64,000 nucleotides of DNA from NCBI GenBank assembly GCA_947561395.2, contig OX387190.1, positions 11,960,858 through 12,024,857 of the forward strand. Direction: 5' to 3'. This stretch comes from Buxus sempervirens (Eukaryota; Streptophyta; Magnoliopsida; Buxales; Buxaceae). This document shows positions 47,401 to 58,324 of this stretch, one piece after another (the first letter of the stretch is position 1; every line of letters starts with the position of its first letter). The notes under the pieces were generated by a model that saw only the letters and a program-made list of their open reading frames with translations, was not told the origin of the DNA and searched no databases. A program made the position numbers and the translations under genes.

Positions 47401-48790
47401 GAGGGCCTTTCCTCAAGCAAAAGGCCACAAAAATTTGAAGTCCAAGGAGCTCCAAGAGAAGAAAGGAATCCCTGCTGCTCTGTTTGCTTAATCTAGGTAA
47501 GTCCCTTTTCCCTTTTATTTTCTATCTTTAATTCTAGAAGTAATAAGATCTTATCCATTGCTGTAGAATAAGGCCTCATCTTTTGTACTCGTATTCCTAA
47601 ACTTGTCTCCAAGTACCTCAAGAATCTCTCTAGCCGTAAAACGTGAATAGAGAGCTAGGGGAAAAGAGAACAGGTGGATCCCTAGAATAGAACCCCATAA
47701 TCTATTTTTCTCTTTTTTTATAGAATAAATCCTGTGATTGTGTTTGTATCACCAAACCTATCTCCAAGTACCTCAAGAATCCTCTCTAGTCGTAAAACGT
47801 GAAGAGAGAGCTAGGGGAAAAGAGAACAGGTGGATCCGTAGGGTAGACCCCCATGTGCTCTAATTTGTGAGATGTGGCTGCTTTGAATATCCTGATCATG
47901 TTTTAATGGTTTTTATGTTGAATCTGAATCAATCATATGAATCCATGATGTTTATAGCATGAGATCCCCACTTTTTTCTAAAATTTGGATTTTCACCACT
48001 TTTGCACCTACAGCATTGTTTTCGTGATTTTTGTGATATTAGGCTAGGATCCTGGATTTATCATGATCAATATGATAGATCTGGATTTAGAAGCCTGAAA
48101 ATAACTTCTAGGGTTTCATGATGTTGTTTTTGAATTGTTTTTCACTTTTGAGAGAAGACCCTACGGTCTAAGTTCTCCCCTTTTGATGTTCTTCATCAAT
48201 GTGGGTATTTTTGGTTTTGATTTCTTGATTTAATGTGAAATTTGAGCTATATCTATGACCTGGACTATTCAAGTTCAATTCTGAAATATTTTATAAAAAT
48301 CATATTTTTCTAGATTTCTAGAATTTGACTTGAAGCCAGATTTTTGGATTTTTCACTTTAAATTGATTTTATTTGATTTTATCTCAATTTTATTTTAATC
48401 ATGAAACCCTAGGAATGGTATGATCATATTTGAAAGCTCTGGATCAATCAGGCTATTCGTATGAAAAACCATATATTTTGTCTTTTTTGTGATTTTTCAT
48501 GATTTTTATAGCAAGCATTTTTCCTTTATTTTAACATGAACAATACCTGGCATCCACCTTGTATGGATGAATAGGGGTGCCTAACACCTTTCCTTGTTCA
48601 TAACCTAATCCCCTTACCCATCTCTGGTTTTTTTTAGAGGGTCATTTTTACCCTAAAATTGCCTTTTTGAGCTTATTTAATATTTTGGTGTCCATTCACA
48701 CCTAAACAGAATGGTGGCGACTCTTTGTTTTTATGAATCCCGCGTGATGATTGAGGAAGTCATTGAATTTGATTTTTCCCATGTCTCACA

Positions 48791-49715
48791 CAAGGTACCC
48801 CATATATATACTTAAAGTACTCCCTAATTATACCTAAGGTACCCCCTGTTATTGCCTAAGGTACCCTACTTATATCCCTAAGGTACCCTACTTGTATACC
48901 TAAGGTACTCATCTGTATTGCCTAAGGTACCCCTTTGATTTACCTAAGTTACCCACCTGTATTGCCTAAGGTACCCCACTTATATCCCTAAGGTACTCTA
49001 TTTGTATACCTAAGGTACCCACCTGTATTGCCTAAGGTACCCCACTTATATCCCTAAGGTACTCTATTTGTATACCTAAGGTACCCACCTGTATTGCCTA
49101 AGGTACCCCACTTATATCCCTAAGGTACCCCCTATGTTTGCCTAAGGTATCCCTTTGATTTACCTAAGGTACCCCCTATGTTTGCCTAAGGTATCCCTTT
49201 GATTTACCTAAGGTACCCCCTATGTTTGCCTAAGGTATCCCTTTGATTTACCTAAGATACCCTCTATGTTTGCCTAAGGTACCCCTATGTTTCCCCAAGG
49301 TACCCCCCTGATTTACCCAAGGTACCCCATTGTGTTTGCCTAAGGTACCCCACATGTGTACCTAAAGTACCCCCTAGTATTATTTAAAGGTACTCCCCTC
49401 ATATAACCAAGGTACACCCATTCTATAACTCAGGTACCCCTCTTATATTACTAAGGTACACCCCTCATATTACCTAAAGTACATCTCCTTGTATTACCTA
49501 AAGGTACACCCCTGTATAACTTAGGTACACTTTTCAATAATCAAGATACCCCCTCTTGTATAACTAAGGTACCCCTCAAGTTTACCTAAAGTATAACCCC
49601 TTGAATAACTAAGGCAAATCCCCTTAAAACACCTGGGTACCCTTCAAATAACACTAAGGTACCCTCTGCTTATCACTAAGGTACCCCCATACTTAATACT
49701 AAGGTACCCCAAGGG
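48791..49715. repeat. GGTACC minisatellite, main part (22-bp unit with 44- and 66-bp higher orders)
   Basis: About 40 units of the type ggtacccc-N-tttgcctaa. The 22-bp unit forms a 66-bp order (acctgtattgcctaaggtac at 48955, 49021, 49087) and then a 44-bp order (cctatgtttgcctaaggtat at 49131, 49175, 49219, about 49263). Each unit keeps a KpnI-type GGTACC core or a one-base variant. It becomes irregular after 49380. No open frame. Confidence 0.92.
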
Positions 49716-50518
49716 TTTTAGTTGAATAAAATCTTTGTTTAGGGGCAGATTTGGAAGACCAAAACTTGGGCATATAAAAAGGATGCCCTATGTAAAACCC
49801 CGGATTTTTCCTAAAATAAAGTAAATTAAATAAGCCTAAATATTGAGAAGTTAAGATTCAATTTAGGTATTAGAAGAATAATATTATGATCCAAAGAGAT
49901 ATTAGTAACTAACAAATAAACAATAATTTTGAGTAATTAGGAAATTAAGTAGTGGCTTCATTTAAATAGGAAAGAGCAAGGTTGATTTGGATAAATTGGG
50001 AGAAGAAATTAAATATAAAGGATTGGAGAAGATAGGTATTAATCCAAGTACATTATATGGTTAAGATTGATGTGAAGAATAAATAGGAGAATTTTTAGAA
50101 AAAAATTTAAAGGTTAAATATGGAATTCCAAGGAAAGGGTATTTTAGTCATTTTCTAATTAGCCAAATTAATATATTGAGTAATTAAATAATTATTAGAC
50201 TTGAAATATTTAACTAGACTTAATTTGGGTTAGGTTTAAAATTAAATAGTAAATTATTGCTTAAAAGTAGGAAAAAGGGTATATTGGTGATTATGGTTGA
50301 TAAGGAGCCTTAAGTTTGAGGATAAGAGGAGCCTTGGGGTGTTTTAGTAATATTTTAAAATAAGAAATTTAATTAGCACGAAAATAAATTAAAATAAATC
50401 CTTCTCTTATATAAGATACTTAAAAGAGGAGGGTTAAGATGGGGAGGTTTCCAATTAAGAGTGGGAATTCTATTTAGAAAGTCTTCTAAAACTAGTAGGA
50501 TTTCTAATTAAGAGAGCT

Positions 50519-50525
50519 TATAAAA
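50519..50525 (+). promoter_or_regulatory. TATA box of solo LTR 'B'
   Basis: TATAAAA in gagcttataaaaggagagg, 730 bp after the LTR start. Confidence 0.6.
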
Positions 50526-51564
50526 GGAGAGGTCTGGGAAAGGTTTAGGGTTTTTAGCAAGTCAAAAATAAGGAGGAAAGAGAGGAAAATTCGTGCTTGG
50601 GCTTGGGAGAAAAATAAAGGAAAGAAGAGAAGAGAGAAAAGAGAGGGAAGAAAGGAAAAAGGGAGGTGCTGCAGAGGTCCGACCAACAGATTTTGAGCGA
50701 CGATCCCCGAAAATCTAGTCGTTGGATCGTCATGAAATTTGAAGGTTATGCTCTTTACATGAGATACGTTAATCTTAACGGTGGAGATTGGATTTGGATG
50801 AGTCTAAGGTAGTACGAATTAACCCAGAAGTTGGTGGAAAATCAGATTTTGGAAGAAAAAGGAGTTGCATAGATGGCTGACTAGCCAATTTCGAACGGTG
50901 ATATAGAAAGATCCAACCGTTGGAATGGGCTGAAATTTTAGGGTTTTGTTCTAATCATGGAGGACTTAAAACTGAACGGTGGAGATCTAAATTTAAAAAG
51001 TTTAGAGGGGTCCGGTCGAGCTCCAAAAACGGGCACAGAAGAAGTTTTGAAAAATCTGGGTTCATCAAAAAGGCAAGTAGCAAACACTTGAAACTGGAGG
51101 AACTGCACATTTTCTTGTGTTTTTTATGATTGATCATATTGGTTCTTAAGTTGGATTTCATTGAAAAAGTTAGATGTTTATAAAGTTTTGATTTGGTGAT
51201 TTGAATCTCTTTTTAAGAATCAAGAAAAGTGTTGTTCATGGGTGGGTTGAATTAGAAAGAAACCTTAGTTAAACTTTAATTACCAAGATGTGAGTAGCAT
51301 CGTTTTAAAACTGGGTTTTGTTTTGGATTGAATCGTGGGTTTAAATCTTGATGCATATGTTTTCTGGAAGAAGATAGTTTGAGCGTGAATTCTTTTAGAA
51401 CTGTTAGAGATAAATAAAAAGGTGTTAGAATAATTTCAAAAGTGGTTTAGATGTCTTCTGGAAATAGTAGGAGACTAAGAAAATTGTTACAGAGAGAAAT
51501 ATTTCAGTCAGTTGTAGAGATCTGGAAATAACAGAGACTTGAAAAACTAGGGTAGCATCCGCCG

Positions 51565-51589
51565 AGTTGGCGCCTGCTTAGCGCCAACT
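51565..51589. repeat. hairpin in LTR 'B', 9-bp perfect stem, 7-nt loop
   Basis: AGTTGGCGC (51565-51573), loop CTGCTTA, GCGCCAACT (51581-51589). A second inverted pair TCGGCGAA / TTCGCCGA (51598-51605, 51622-51629, loop 16) follows. It lies downstream of the TATA box, unlike the arrays in the TGTAGACACC LTRs. Confidence 0.85.
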
Positions 51590-53048
51590 ACCTGTAGTCG
51601 GCGAAAGGCCATTTTCCCCTATTCGCCGAGCTCGCGCCGACCGATTTTCTTACCGCCAATCTCGCGTTAATCTTGCGCTCATCGTGCGCCTAGTTCATGC
51701 CTAGCTCGCGCCTACTCTATTTTAAGTAAGCGTGACTTATATTTTTAACCAATGACTTACCACCGACCTCGCGCCTAATGCTGGAGGTCAGCGCAAGGCC
51801 CAATATTTTGCCGAAGTGGAGTTTTGATCAAACTAAGCTGGATTTGATGATTTTGAGAGTTCAAGCACTTGATTAATGATTTGTTTAGGACTTTAGAAAC
51901 ATTATTCCCTATTAAATTTTCTGTAAGAATATAAGTGGAAATTCTGGAAATTCTTAGGAGAATCCAAGGTTAATTCTAAAGGGCTAATGATAGATGATCT
52001 CATTGTACCTAACACTAGGAGTTCCTGATTTAGTTTCTTGTTGTTTATATACTGTACTTGAATGCGAATTTATTTAATCTGGTTTTACTTGATTGCAAGT
52101 TCTGAAACGTATTGTAAAGATTTCTCTTGGTGTGAGTAAATGAGTTTATTACCAATGGGCATGTGTTATGAGATTTGAGGAAATACTGAAAATACATGAG
52201 GTACTGCTTTGGTCCAGAGGGACATGTGGTGAACTGGTTGAGTTATACATGATGTTGAACGTATTGTTTTATTGTGATGTCAGAGTTATGATTTTATGTT
52301 GGTTTACTGTTTTGGTTTAGCTTGTCCTGGATCCATGTCTAAGCTTAGTAATGTGATGGTATTGTTTATTGATGTAATTGCATGGCTTTGTGTGTTGCCA
52401 CGACCGGTGTAGAGCAACCAGAAACCCGGGAAGTAGGCTTGCATTGGATGACGAAACCCTGAGTAGGCCGTCATTTTAGAGTGTCCGAAACCCTGAGTAG
52501 GCCGGAACTGTGTACATGGAGGTGTGGAGTGTTTACTTGGCATGTCAATTAATCAATTCAAACAATAGTCATGACATTGACCATTCAATGTTTTATTGGT
52601 ATTGTTATTGAAATATGATTTGATAATATTAATGGGATTGGATTGAAACTTTGGAATTATCTTTGTTGATGTTGTTGTTGGTTTAATCGTACACCTCATG
52701 ACTTATTTTATAAACATGGACTGCTTTCATGCATGCACCTTGCTACTTGTTGAGATTTATTCTCACTCCGGTTTCTTCCATTTTTCAGGTACTTTTGCTG
52801 AAAACGTCAAGTTGTGGACTAGTTGTAGCTGGGTAGTCTATATAGATGTAGGATTGCTCATATAATTGAAATCCTTTTATATTATAATTGTTGATTAATA
52901 AAGAGAATTTGAATTCAAGTTTCCGCTTTTACTCTGATTATAAAGTTAGAAAAAGTTTTAAATTATTCCATATTTTAGTTGATTTTGTTGCTTACCATAA
53001 CACCTCGGGTTTTGGGAATTGGACTCGGAACCGGGGCGTTACACCCTA

Positions 53049-53662
53049 ACTAAAATCTCTAGTGTTTTTGGGACCCCTTTCTTTGTCTTGGACGTATAGA
53101 ACAAGAGGAGAAAAGTAGGAGATTGCTTGAAGGCTTGAAGAAGGAGGAGGAGAAGAGAAGTTGAAGAGAAGTGAGCTTCTCCATTAATCAAGTAAGTAGC
53201 AAACCCTTCAAACTAAAATGAATTTATCGGATTTTCGTACTTCTCTCTCCTAGGGTTTGATTAAAATGGAAAATCTCTTGCATGTTAGGTTTTGCCTCTA
53301 AAATTCGTAGGGTTTTGGTTTTATAACAATATTGTGTATTTTTCTATTGATTGCCATGGATTTGCAACCTCTATTGTTTATATTTTATATTAGCGTTTGA
53401 GTTTGGTGTCTTGAATGATGTTTTATGTTGGATTTATGTTCATGGGGATTTGGGATGGATTTATGTGTTGGGAGGTGTTCTTGAGCATGATGGGATGTTA
53501 TAGAATCATCCCATTTGGTATTAGAAAGGTTGGGTGTGGTTTGTATAGGTTTGGTGTTGGAAAATAGGCAAAATTTTGTAAGAACCCGAGCTGGCAATTA
53601 ATCCTGGAATGGGGCGATTAATCTTGAGCAATAACGCCCAAAAACAATCACTGTAAAAGCTA
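53049..53662. other. body of the outer solo LTR between nested LTRs 'B' and 'C'
   Basis: Non-coding LTR sequence with gattaatc words near 53600-53640. The minus frames at 53385-53712 have no domain. Confidence 0.6.
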
Positions 53663-55432
53663 ATCGTTGTGAGACATGGAAAAATCATCGAGATGATTCC
53701 CTCCATCATCACACGGGCTCAACGAAAATGGGAGAGTCGCTACCATCCAATTTTAAGGTGTGAATGGGCACAAAAAATCATCAAAAAGAGCAAAAAGGCA
53801 AATACTAGAGTAAAAATAACCCTACTTGAAAATAAAATCCAGAGATCGGTAAGGGGATTAGATTATGAACGGGGGAAAGTGTTAGGCACCTCTATTCACT
53901 CACACAAGGTGGTTGCCAAGTGTTGTTCACGCTAAAAAAAATGAAAAAGCTTGCTAAAATAATCAAAAACCTTGAAAAAAGATTAAACAAATGTGTGATA
54001 CCTTCACATGAGAAATCCAAATGAATTCCAGATCCTCTTTTATGTCAATATCACTTCTGGGCCATCACCATTAGATGGAAATCAAAGCAAAAATTGCACA
54101 AAACCATGTTGAGTCAAATCCGGAAAATTCGGTAAAAGATAGAGCCATTTGTCTTGAAATCATTCAAATATAGTATAAATTGAATCAAACCAAATCTATT
54201 TGAAAGATTATGATAAATAGAAGACTCATGCAAATTTTCAATCAAATCCGATTAAAATCCTAGGAGTTATTCTCTTTTGAAATTTGCTGCTGGAGATAGT
54301 TAAAAGTGATAAGTGGGCAACTTTGGAAATTCATTTAGAAAAATTGGCTCCATATAAATCCGTGAAATTTGGCATGAATTAATTATGTAGAGTCATCTTT
54401 CAAATGAAACTAGCCTCATACAAAAATTCATCCGGATGTGCCTTGGGTGACCTCCGGAACAGGCCCCGGGGATCACAGATTAACCCAGAAATGTGCTGTT
54501 GAGAAGTTCTGAGTAAATCGGTCACCCATGACACAAATGAAATCAAAAAATTATGAAACCAACTGGGTTTGAAATTAGACTTCCTAAGGAAAACACAGAA
54601 ATAATAATCACTCGAATCGGACTTAAAACGAACACATGGCGCTCAGTCAAAGTGACCGGTTCAACAATCTGGCCTGAACTGACCGACGATGAAGTTACGA
54701 GTGTCTGAAGTTGGGGTACAGCTGCTGTCCAGTTTAAGTCTTTTTAGAGAAAATCAACTCAAAACAGTGATAAGGTGTGTGGAATCCGAGCAATATAAAT
54801 CCAAATCATTTGAAAATCATCGAGAAATGTCCCAGAATTGTTTGAGGCTATTTATTTCAAATCTATCACAATGAATGCAATAGATCCAAAACACAAGCCA
54901 ATTCCGACAAAACAAGTGCAATATATGTGTATGTGTAAAAATCATTTCTTCAATCACAACATATCATCATATGGCATTCATATAAATAAAATGGGGTTCT
55001 AAAAAGACCTAGGGTTCTGTTCCATTCTCGTTTCCCTTAGTTCTCTCTCCCCGTTTTACGGTTCTTCGAGATAATCTTGGGGTACTTTGATTATGAAACG
55101 GTTTTCATAGAATCAAAAAGCCATTCAAAAAAGGGTTCTAACACTAAGGATCAATCCTCAGTCTCGTTTCCCCTAGATCCCGCCTTCACGTTTTATGGCT
55201 AGGGGGAGTCTTGAGGTACTTTGAGTAGAGGAAAGGTTTGCACACACAAAGAGTAGGCCTTATTCTACAGAAAGGTAGAAGAAAAGAACTAACTCTAGAA
55301 TGTAAAGACAGAAAAATAAAGAGGGGTTTAGGCTTACTTGGGTGTCTGGAAGCAATGCGGCAGCGGTTCCCTTCTTCACTCGGAGCTCTTCAATCTCCAA
55401 CTTATTGGCCATTTGCTTAAGGAGGAGTCTCC

Positions 55433-55440
55433 TATTTATA
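55433..55440 (-). promoter_or_regulatory. TATA box of solo LTR 'C'
   Basis: Minus-strand TATAAATA in tgcctataaataggag, about 170 bp downstream of the hairpin array in LTR orientation. Confidence 0.75.
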
Positions 55441-55607
55441 GGCAAAGGCTAGGGTTAGGGTTTGCATGATGGTAGACACAAAATGATGTTTAGAGTCCAC
55501 CAACCTTAACCCTAAGGCTATTTCCGAGATTTCCACTCCTTTAATGAAGGATATAATGGTAAAAAGTGAAAACTCTCGGAAAACCCTAATTTTGAGCAAA
55601 AAGCTTG

Positions 55608-55747
55608 TATCTGACATATCAGGTCGGATATAAGAGCATATATATGTATCCGACATATGTCGTCAGATACATTAATGCCTGCTTGTATCCGACAACTTCT
55701 GTCAAATATAAAAGGATATGCTTGTATCCGACCTAAGTTGTCGGATA
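55608..55747. repeat. hairpin array of LTR 'C': four units, 39-bp period, 7-nt loops
   Basis: Units start at 55608, 55647, 55686 and 55725 exactly 39 bp apart: 8-bp arm, 7-nt loop, 8-bp arm, 16-nt spacer. Arms: TATCTGAC/GTCGGATA, TATCCGAC/GTCAGATA, TATCCGAC/GTCAAATA, TATCCGAC/GTCGGATA. Loops: ATATCAG, ATATGTC, AACTTCT, CTAAGTT. The left arm is best conserved on the plus strand. Confidence 0.9.
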
Positions 55748-55842
55748 TAAGAAAAAATGCTTATTTCTCAAATTTTGCGCAAGTTTCAAAGGAAAGAAAG
55801 ATTTTTGCCAATTATTGTGCAATTTGGGGTGTCTACAATAGT

Positions 55843-57653
55843 GAGTCAGGATTAATCTCCAAGGCTAATCGTGACCTCAACGCGCGCACGTTGGCCCCAT
55901 TTTTCACCTGAACGCGCGAACCTGGGCTTCAACGCCCGAACGTCAGGGCTAATCGCCTCTGGGTGATTAATCGTGGACCCTAATCGTGGATCCCTTTCTT
56001 CCCCAACCTTTCCCAAACAACCCAGACCTCCCACACAGCACCCTTATTTCCCTGAAAGGCATTTCCCAAACAACCTAGGCCTCCCACACAGCACATATAA
56101 GTAAATGTCCTGTGTATTTATTGCTCCATTTACTTAAGTCCTTACATGTAAATAAGGTTTTACCCCCAATTTGGAACCAATAAAAATACTCCCAAGGCCC
56201 AACTCCCAACCAATAAAAAGTCAACTTTCCAGTTCATGCCTAGATTTCTAGTTTTCCCGATTTTTATCAAAAATCCCGTTTTGGGTTTGATACCCAGATG
56301 AGTGATTCAGAAGCCCATAAAATTCTAGGAGATTTGTTTACCCTTCAATAGACTACAACCAAAATTTGAGCCCGAAACTCCTTGTAAATTTGTCTAGAAA
56401 AATTTTACACCTAAAAGTCAACGTTTTTAACCAGACTTGGAATGTTTTTGAGGTCCGAAACTCTTTGTCTTGGAATCCGTTGATTTTTGGTATGGTGATT
56501 TTATTGGGGATTCTAAGACTATCCCACTTCCCAAATACGTAATTCATAGACTTTATGGGGTATGTATTCTATTGTGAATTGGATTTGGATGTGAAGCTTA
56601 TTGGTTATTTCTTACGCATTGTGGATATTGTTTTGATTTGGTAAAGTTATGATGAGCTATTTTTATGTGATTTGAAGTGACAGTGTAGATCTCACTTGGC
56701 CGTGGTTGACTGGCAGTGACGGTGTAAATCTCACTTGCCCTTTTTGCTGAATGCGAGTGACGGTGTAGATCTCACTTGGTTTTGGTTTAAACACTGGTTT
56801 TACTCATTGATTTGATTGGGTTGTTTTGAATTATGAGTCTAGTCTGTGTGTTAGTGTTGGCATGGTTTGTGCATTGAGAACTTTCTTGGTTTGTAGAATG
56901 AAACATAGGTTCTAGTAACTGATGCGAAAGGTTTGTTTTATATTATGAGTTCTACCAAGATATACTTGTAGTTAATGATTGGGTCTGCCTGGCTAATTTC
57001 ATGTGTTATACTATTTTGATTGCTTTGACTTGAGAATATAAATTGCATAGATTGTTCCATTCATGATGTTATATGAATTGCCTAAACTGCTTCTATACAT
57101 GATGTTATATGAATTGCATAAACTGCTTCCATGCATGCATGTTTGCTACTTACTGGGACTTTGAGTCTCACGCGTTTTGTTTTACCGGATTTGTTTTCAG
57201 ATCCGCTTAGTGAGCCACGTATTGGGGCAAATAGTGAGGGTGAGCTTGAGCACGAGTCTGAGGACTTTTACTAACCGTAGTAGAACCCTTCATGTTATTG
57301 TACTTAATATTTAGAAACTATAATTGGGATGTAATTATTCTTTTTGGATTTATAGATTTGGGAGTTATATTTAGATTATCACCTTTGTATATGAATGTTC
57401 ATGTGAGAGATAGTGATGGAGAAATCTTAGTTGTCTTTTTGTATACCCAAATGTTGTATTTTGAAGTTATTACACAGATGATCTTTTATTATATGAAAAA
57501 TTTTAATTCCATGCTTCTTTTTGCTTATGCACTCTGATGATTACAATGTAATTGCCTAGTTAATTGTGTTTATTAGGTTCGCTTGGGCCCATAGGTAGAT
57601 CTTGGGTACGGGTTGGTGCCATAATAGGGCAAACTCGGATCTGGGGCGCTACA
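55843..57653. other. 3' part of the outer solo LTR
   Basis: Non-coding. 55850-55990 is rich in gctaatcg / aacgcgcg words. agtgacggtgtagatctcac occurs at about 56677, 56715 and 56756, period about 40 (three copies with variation). Ends at the GGGGCGCTACA terminus. Confidence 0.7.
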
Positions 57654-57739
57654 AAGAACCTTGAGGACAAACCCCAATCCTCTCAGCAATCGCCGGATCA
57701 GAAGTCTCCAATAAAGCTGGCAACGGGTTGGGTCATAAT

Positions 57740-57889
57740 TAGAGCTGGCAAAAAGCGAACCGACCCGACGGGTTAACCCGACCAACCCGATTATAAACGG
57801 GTTGGGTTGACCCGTTTATTAATTGGGTTGGGTACGAGTTGAGGTTTTCCCAATCCGTCCAAAATCGGGTCAACCCGATTACAACCCGT
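57740..57889 (+). mobile_element. left end of a hAT-like element split by solo LTR 'D'
   Basis: TAGAGCTGGCAAAAAGCG followed by ACCCGACGGG / CGGGTTG motifs parallels the hAT element at 40813. The sequence resumes at 59555 (cccgtcaacccgacgggtta) but no matching right terminus (TTGCCAGCTCTA-like) was found by 59700, so it is partial. Confidence 0.6.
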
Positions 57890-57992
57890 TGTAGACACCC
57901 CAAATTGCACTAAAAATGAGAAAATAATTGAAAATATTAATTGGGATTTGAAACAGGTCAAAAAAGTGTAAAATCTGGCCAAACTGGTCATG

Positions 57993-58097
57993 ACCGTATT
58001 TTGTTCACGGTCTGGTCATACCTGCAGTTGATATACGGTCACGGCGTGCCCGTATTAATAATACGGGCAGGGCGCGACCGTAATATATATACGGGCA
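57993..58097. repeat. hairpin array of LTR 'D': four units, 28-bp period, 7-nt loops
   Basis: Units start at 57993, 58021, 58049 and 58077. Arms: GACCGTA/CACGGTC, ACCTGCA/TACGGTC (weak), GCCCGTA/TACGGGC (perfect), GACCGTA/TACGGGC. Loops TTTTGTT, GTTGATA, TTAATAA, ATATATA. Stem position 2/20 is C-G in most units but A-T in unit 1, a paired change relative to LTR 'A'. Confidence 0.9.
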
Positions 58098-58316
58098 CGG
58101 GGGTCTTTGTGCGAATTTTACCTTTTTGATTTTTTAGCCTTATCTGCACCCAAATATCTCTCTTGGATAAGCGAATCCTCTTATTTATCCATTCGAATTA
58201 TCTCATTTATCCTTGTGGATAAAGGATTGACATAATCTTGTGTTTAACTCAAACTGAAACTCTATCCTGCCAAACCTTCTGGACCAACCTTGCCCCTGGG
58301 TGTGTCTATAAATAGA

Positions 58317-58324
58317 GGCTCTCT
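58317..58324 (+). promoter_or_regulatory. TATA box of solo LTR 'D'
   Basis: TATAAATA in gtgtctataaatagaggc, 220 bp after the hairpin array. Confidence 0.8.

Larger units (their letters stand above)
46986..48790 (+). mobile_element. solo LTR 'A' (TGTAGACACC family), TSD CAAGG
   Basis: 1805 bp, TGTAGACACCCC ... CCCATGTCTCACA, with CAAGG on both sides (46981-46985, 48791-48795). Layout: hairpin array 47088-47192, TATA box 47393, a GTAAGT splice-donor-like site at 47497, a 160-bp tandem duplication (47564-47880, ctaggggaaaagagaacagg in both copies), an acceptor-like TTTTTTTTAG at 48637 and TGGTGGCGACTC at 48712-48723. The single-copy version of the duplicated block in LTR 'D' accounts for most of the length difference (1805 versus 1665 bp). 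No protein coding. Confidence 0.95.
49791..53043 (+). mobile_element. solo LTR 'B' (TGTAAAACCCCGG family), TSD CCCTA
   Basis: 3253 bp from TGTAAAACCCCGG to GGGGCGTTACA, flanked by CCCTA (49786-49790, 53044-53048). TATA box at 50519. A GC-rich island at 51550-51830 with repeated tcgcgcc / cgccga words includes the 25-bp hairpin at 51565. A direct repeat gaaaccctgagtaggccg lies at 52454 and 52488. No frame with similarity. Same family as the LTR it sits in. Confidence 0.93.
53668..55837 (-). mobile_element. solo LTR 'C' (TGTAGACACC family), minus strand, TSD ATCGT/ATAGT
   Basis: 2170 bp. Read on the minus strand it starts TGTAGACACCCCAAATTG at 55837 and ends CCATGTCTCACA at 53668. Flanks ATCGT (53663-53667) and ATAGT (55838-55842) differ by one base. 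Going along its own strand: hairpin array 55747-55608, TATA box 55440-55433, and a TGGTAGCGACTC motif (53745-53734) 78 bp before its end. It differs from 'A' and 'D' in hairpin stem and period and is longer, so it is a sister subfamily. Confidence 0.9.
46475..57653 (+). mobile_element. large solo LTR (Gypsy type) with three nested solo LTRs, TSD AAGAA
   Basis: Starts TGTAAAACCCCG and ends GGGGCGCTACA, flanked by AAGAA at 46470-46474 and 57654-57658. Removing the three nested LTRs and their target duplications leaves about 3.94 kb. It shares ends and internal words (e.g. tgcatgcatg...tgctacttactggga near 57135) with the nested LTR 49791-53043, so they are one broad family. It carries the GGTACC minisatellite, which the nested relative lacks. 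No internal region is present, so it is a solo LTR. The outer element is the oldest layer of this stack. Confidence 0.93.

Noticed and set aside
50500..51160. Frames within solo LTR B (e.g. 50920-51129)
   Set aside because: Located inside an LTR with proven ends; no similarity to any family.
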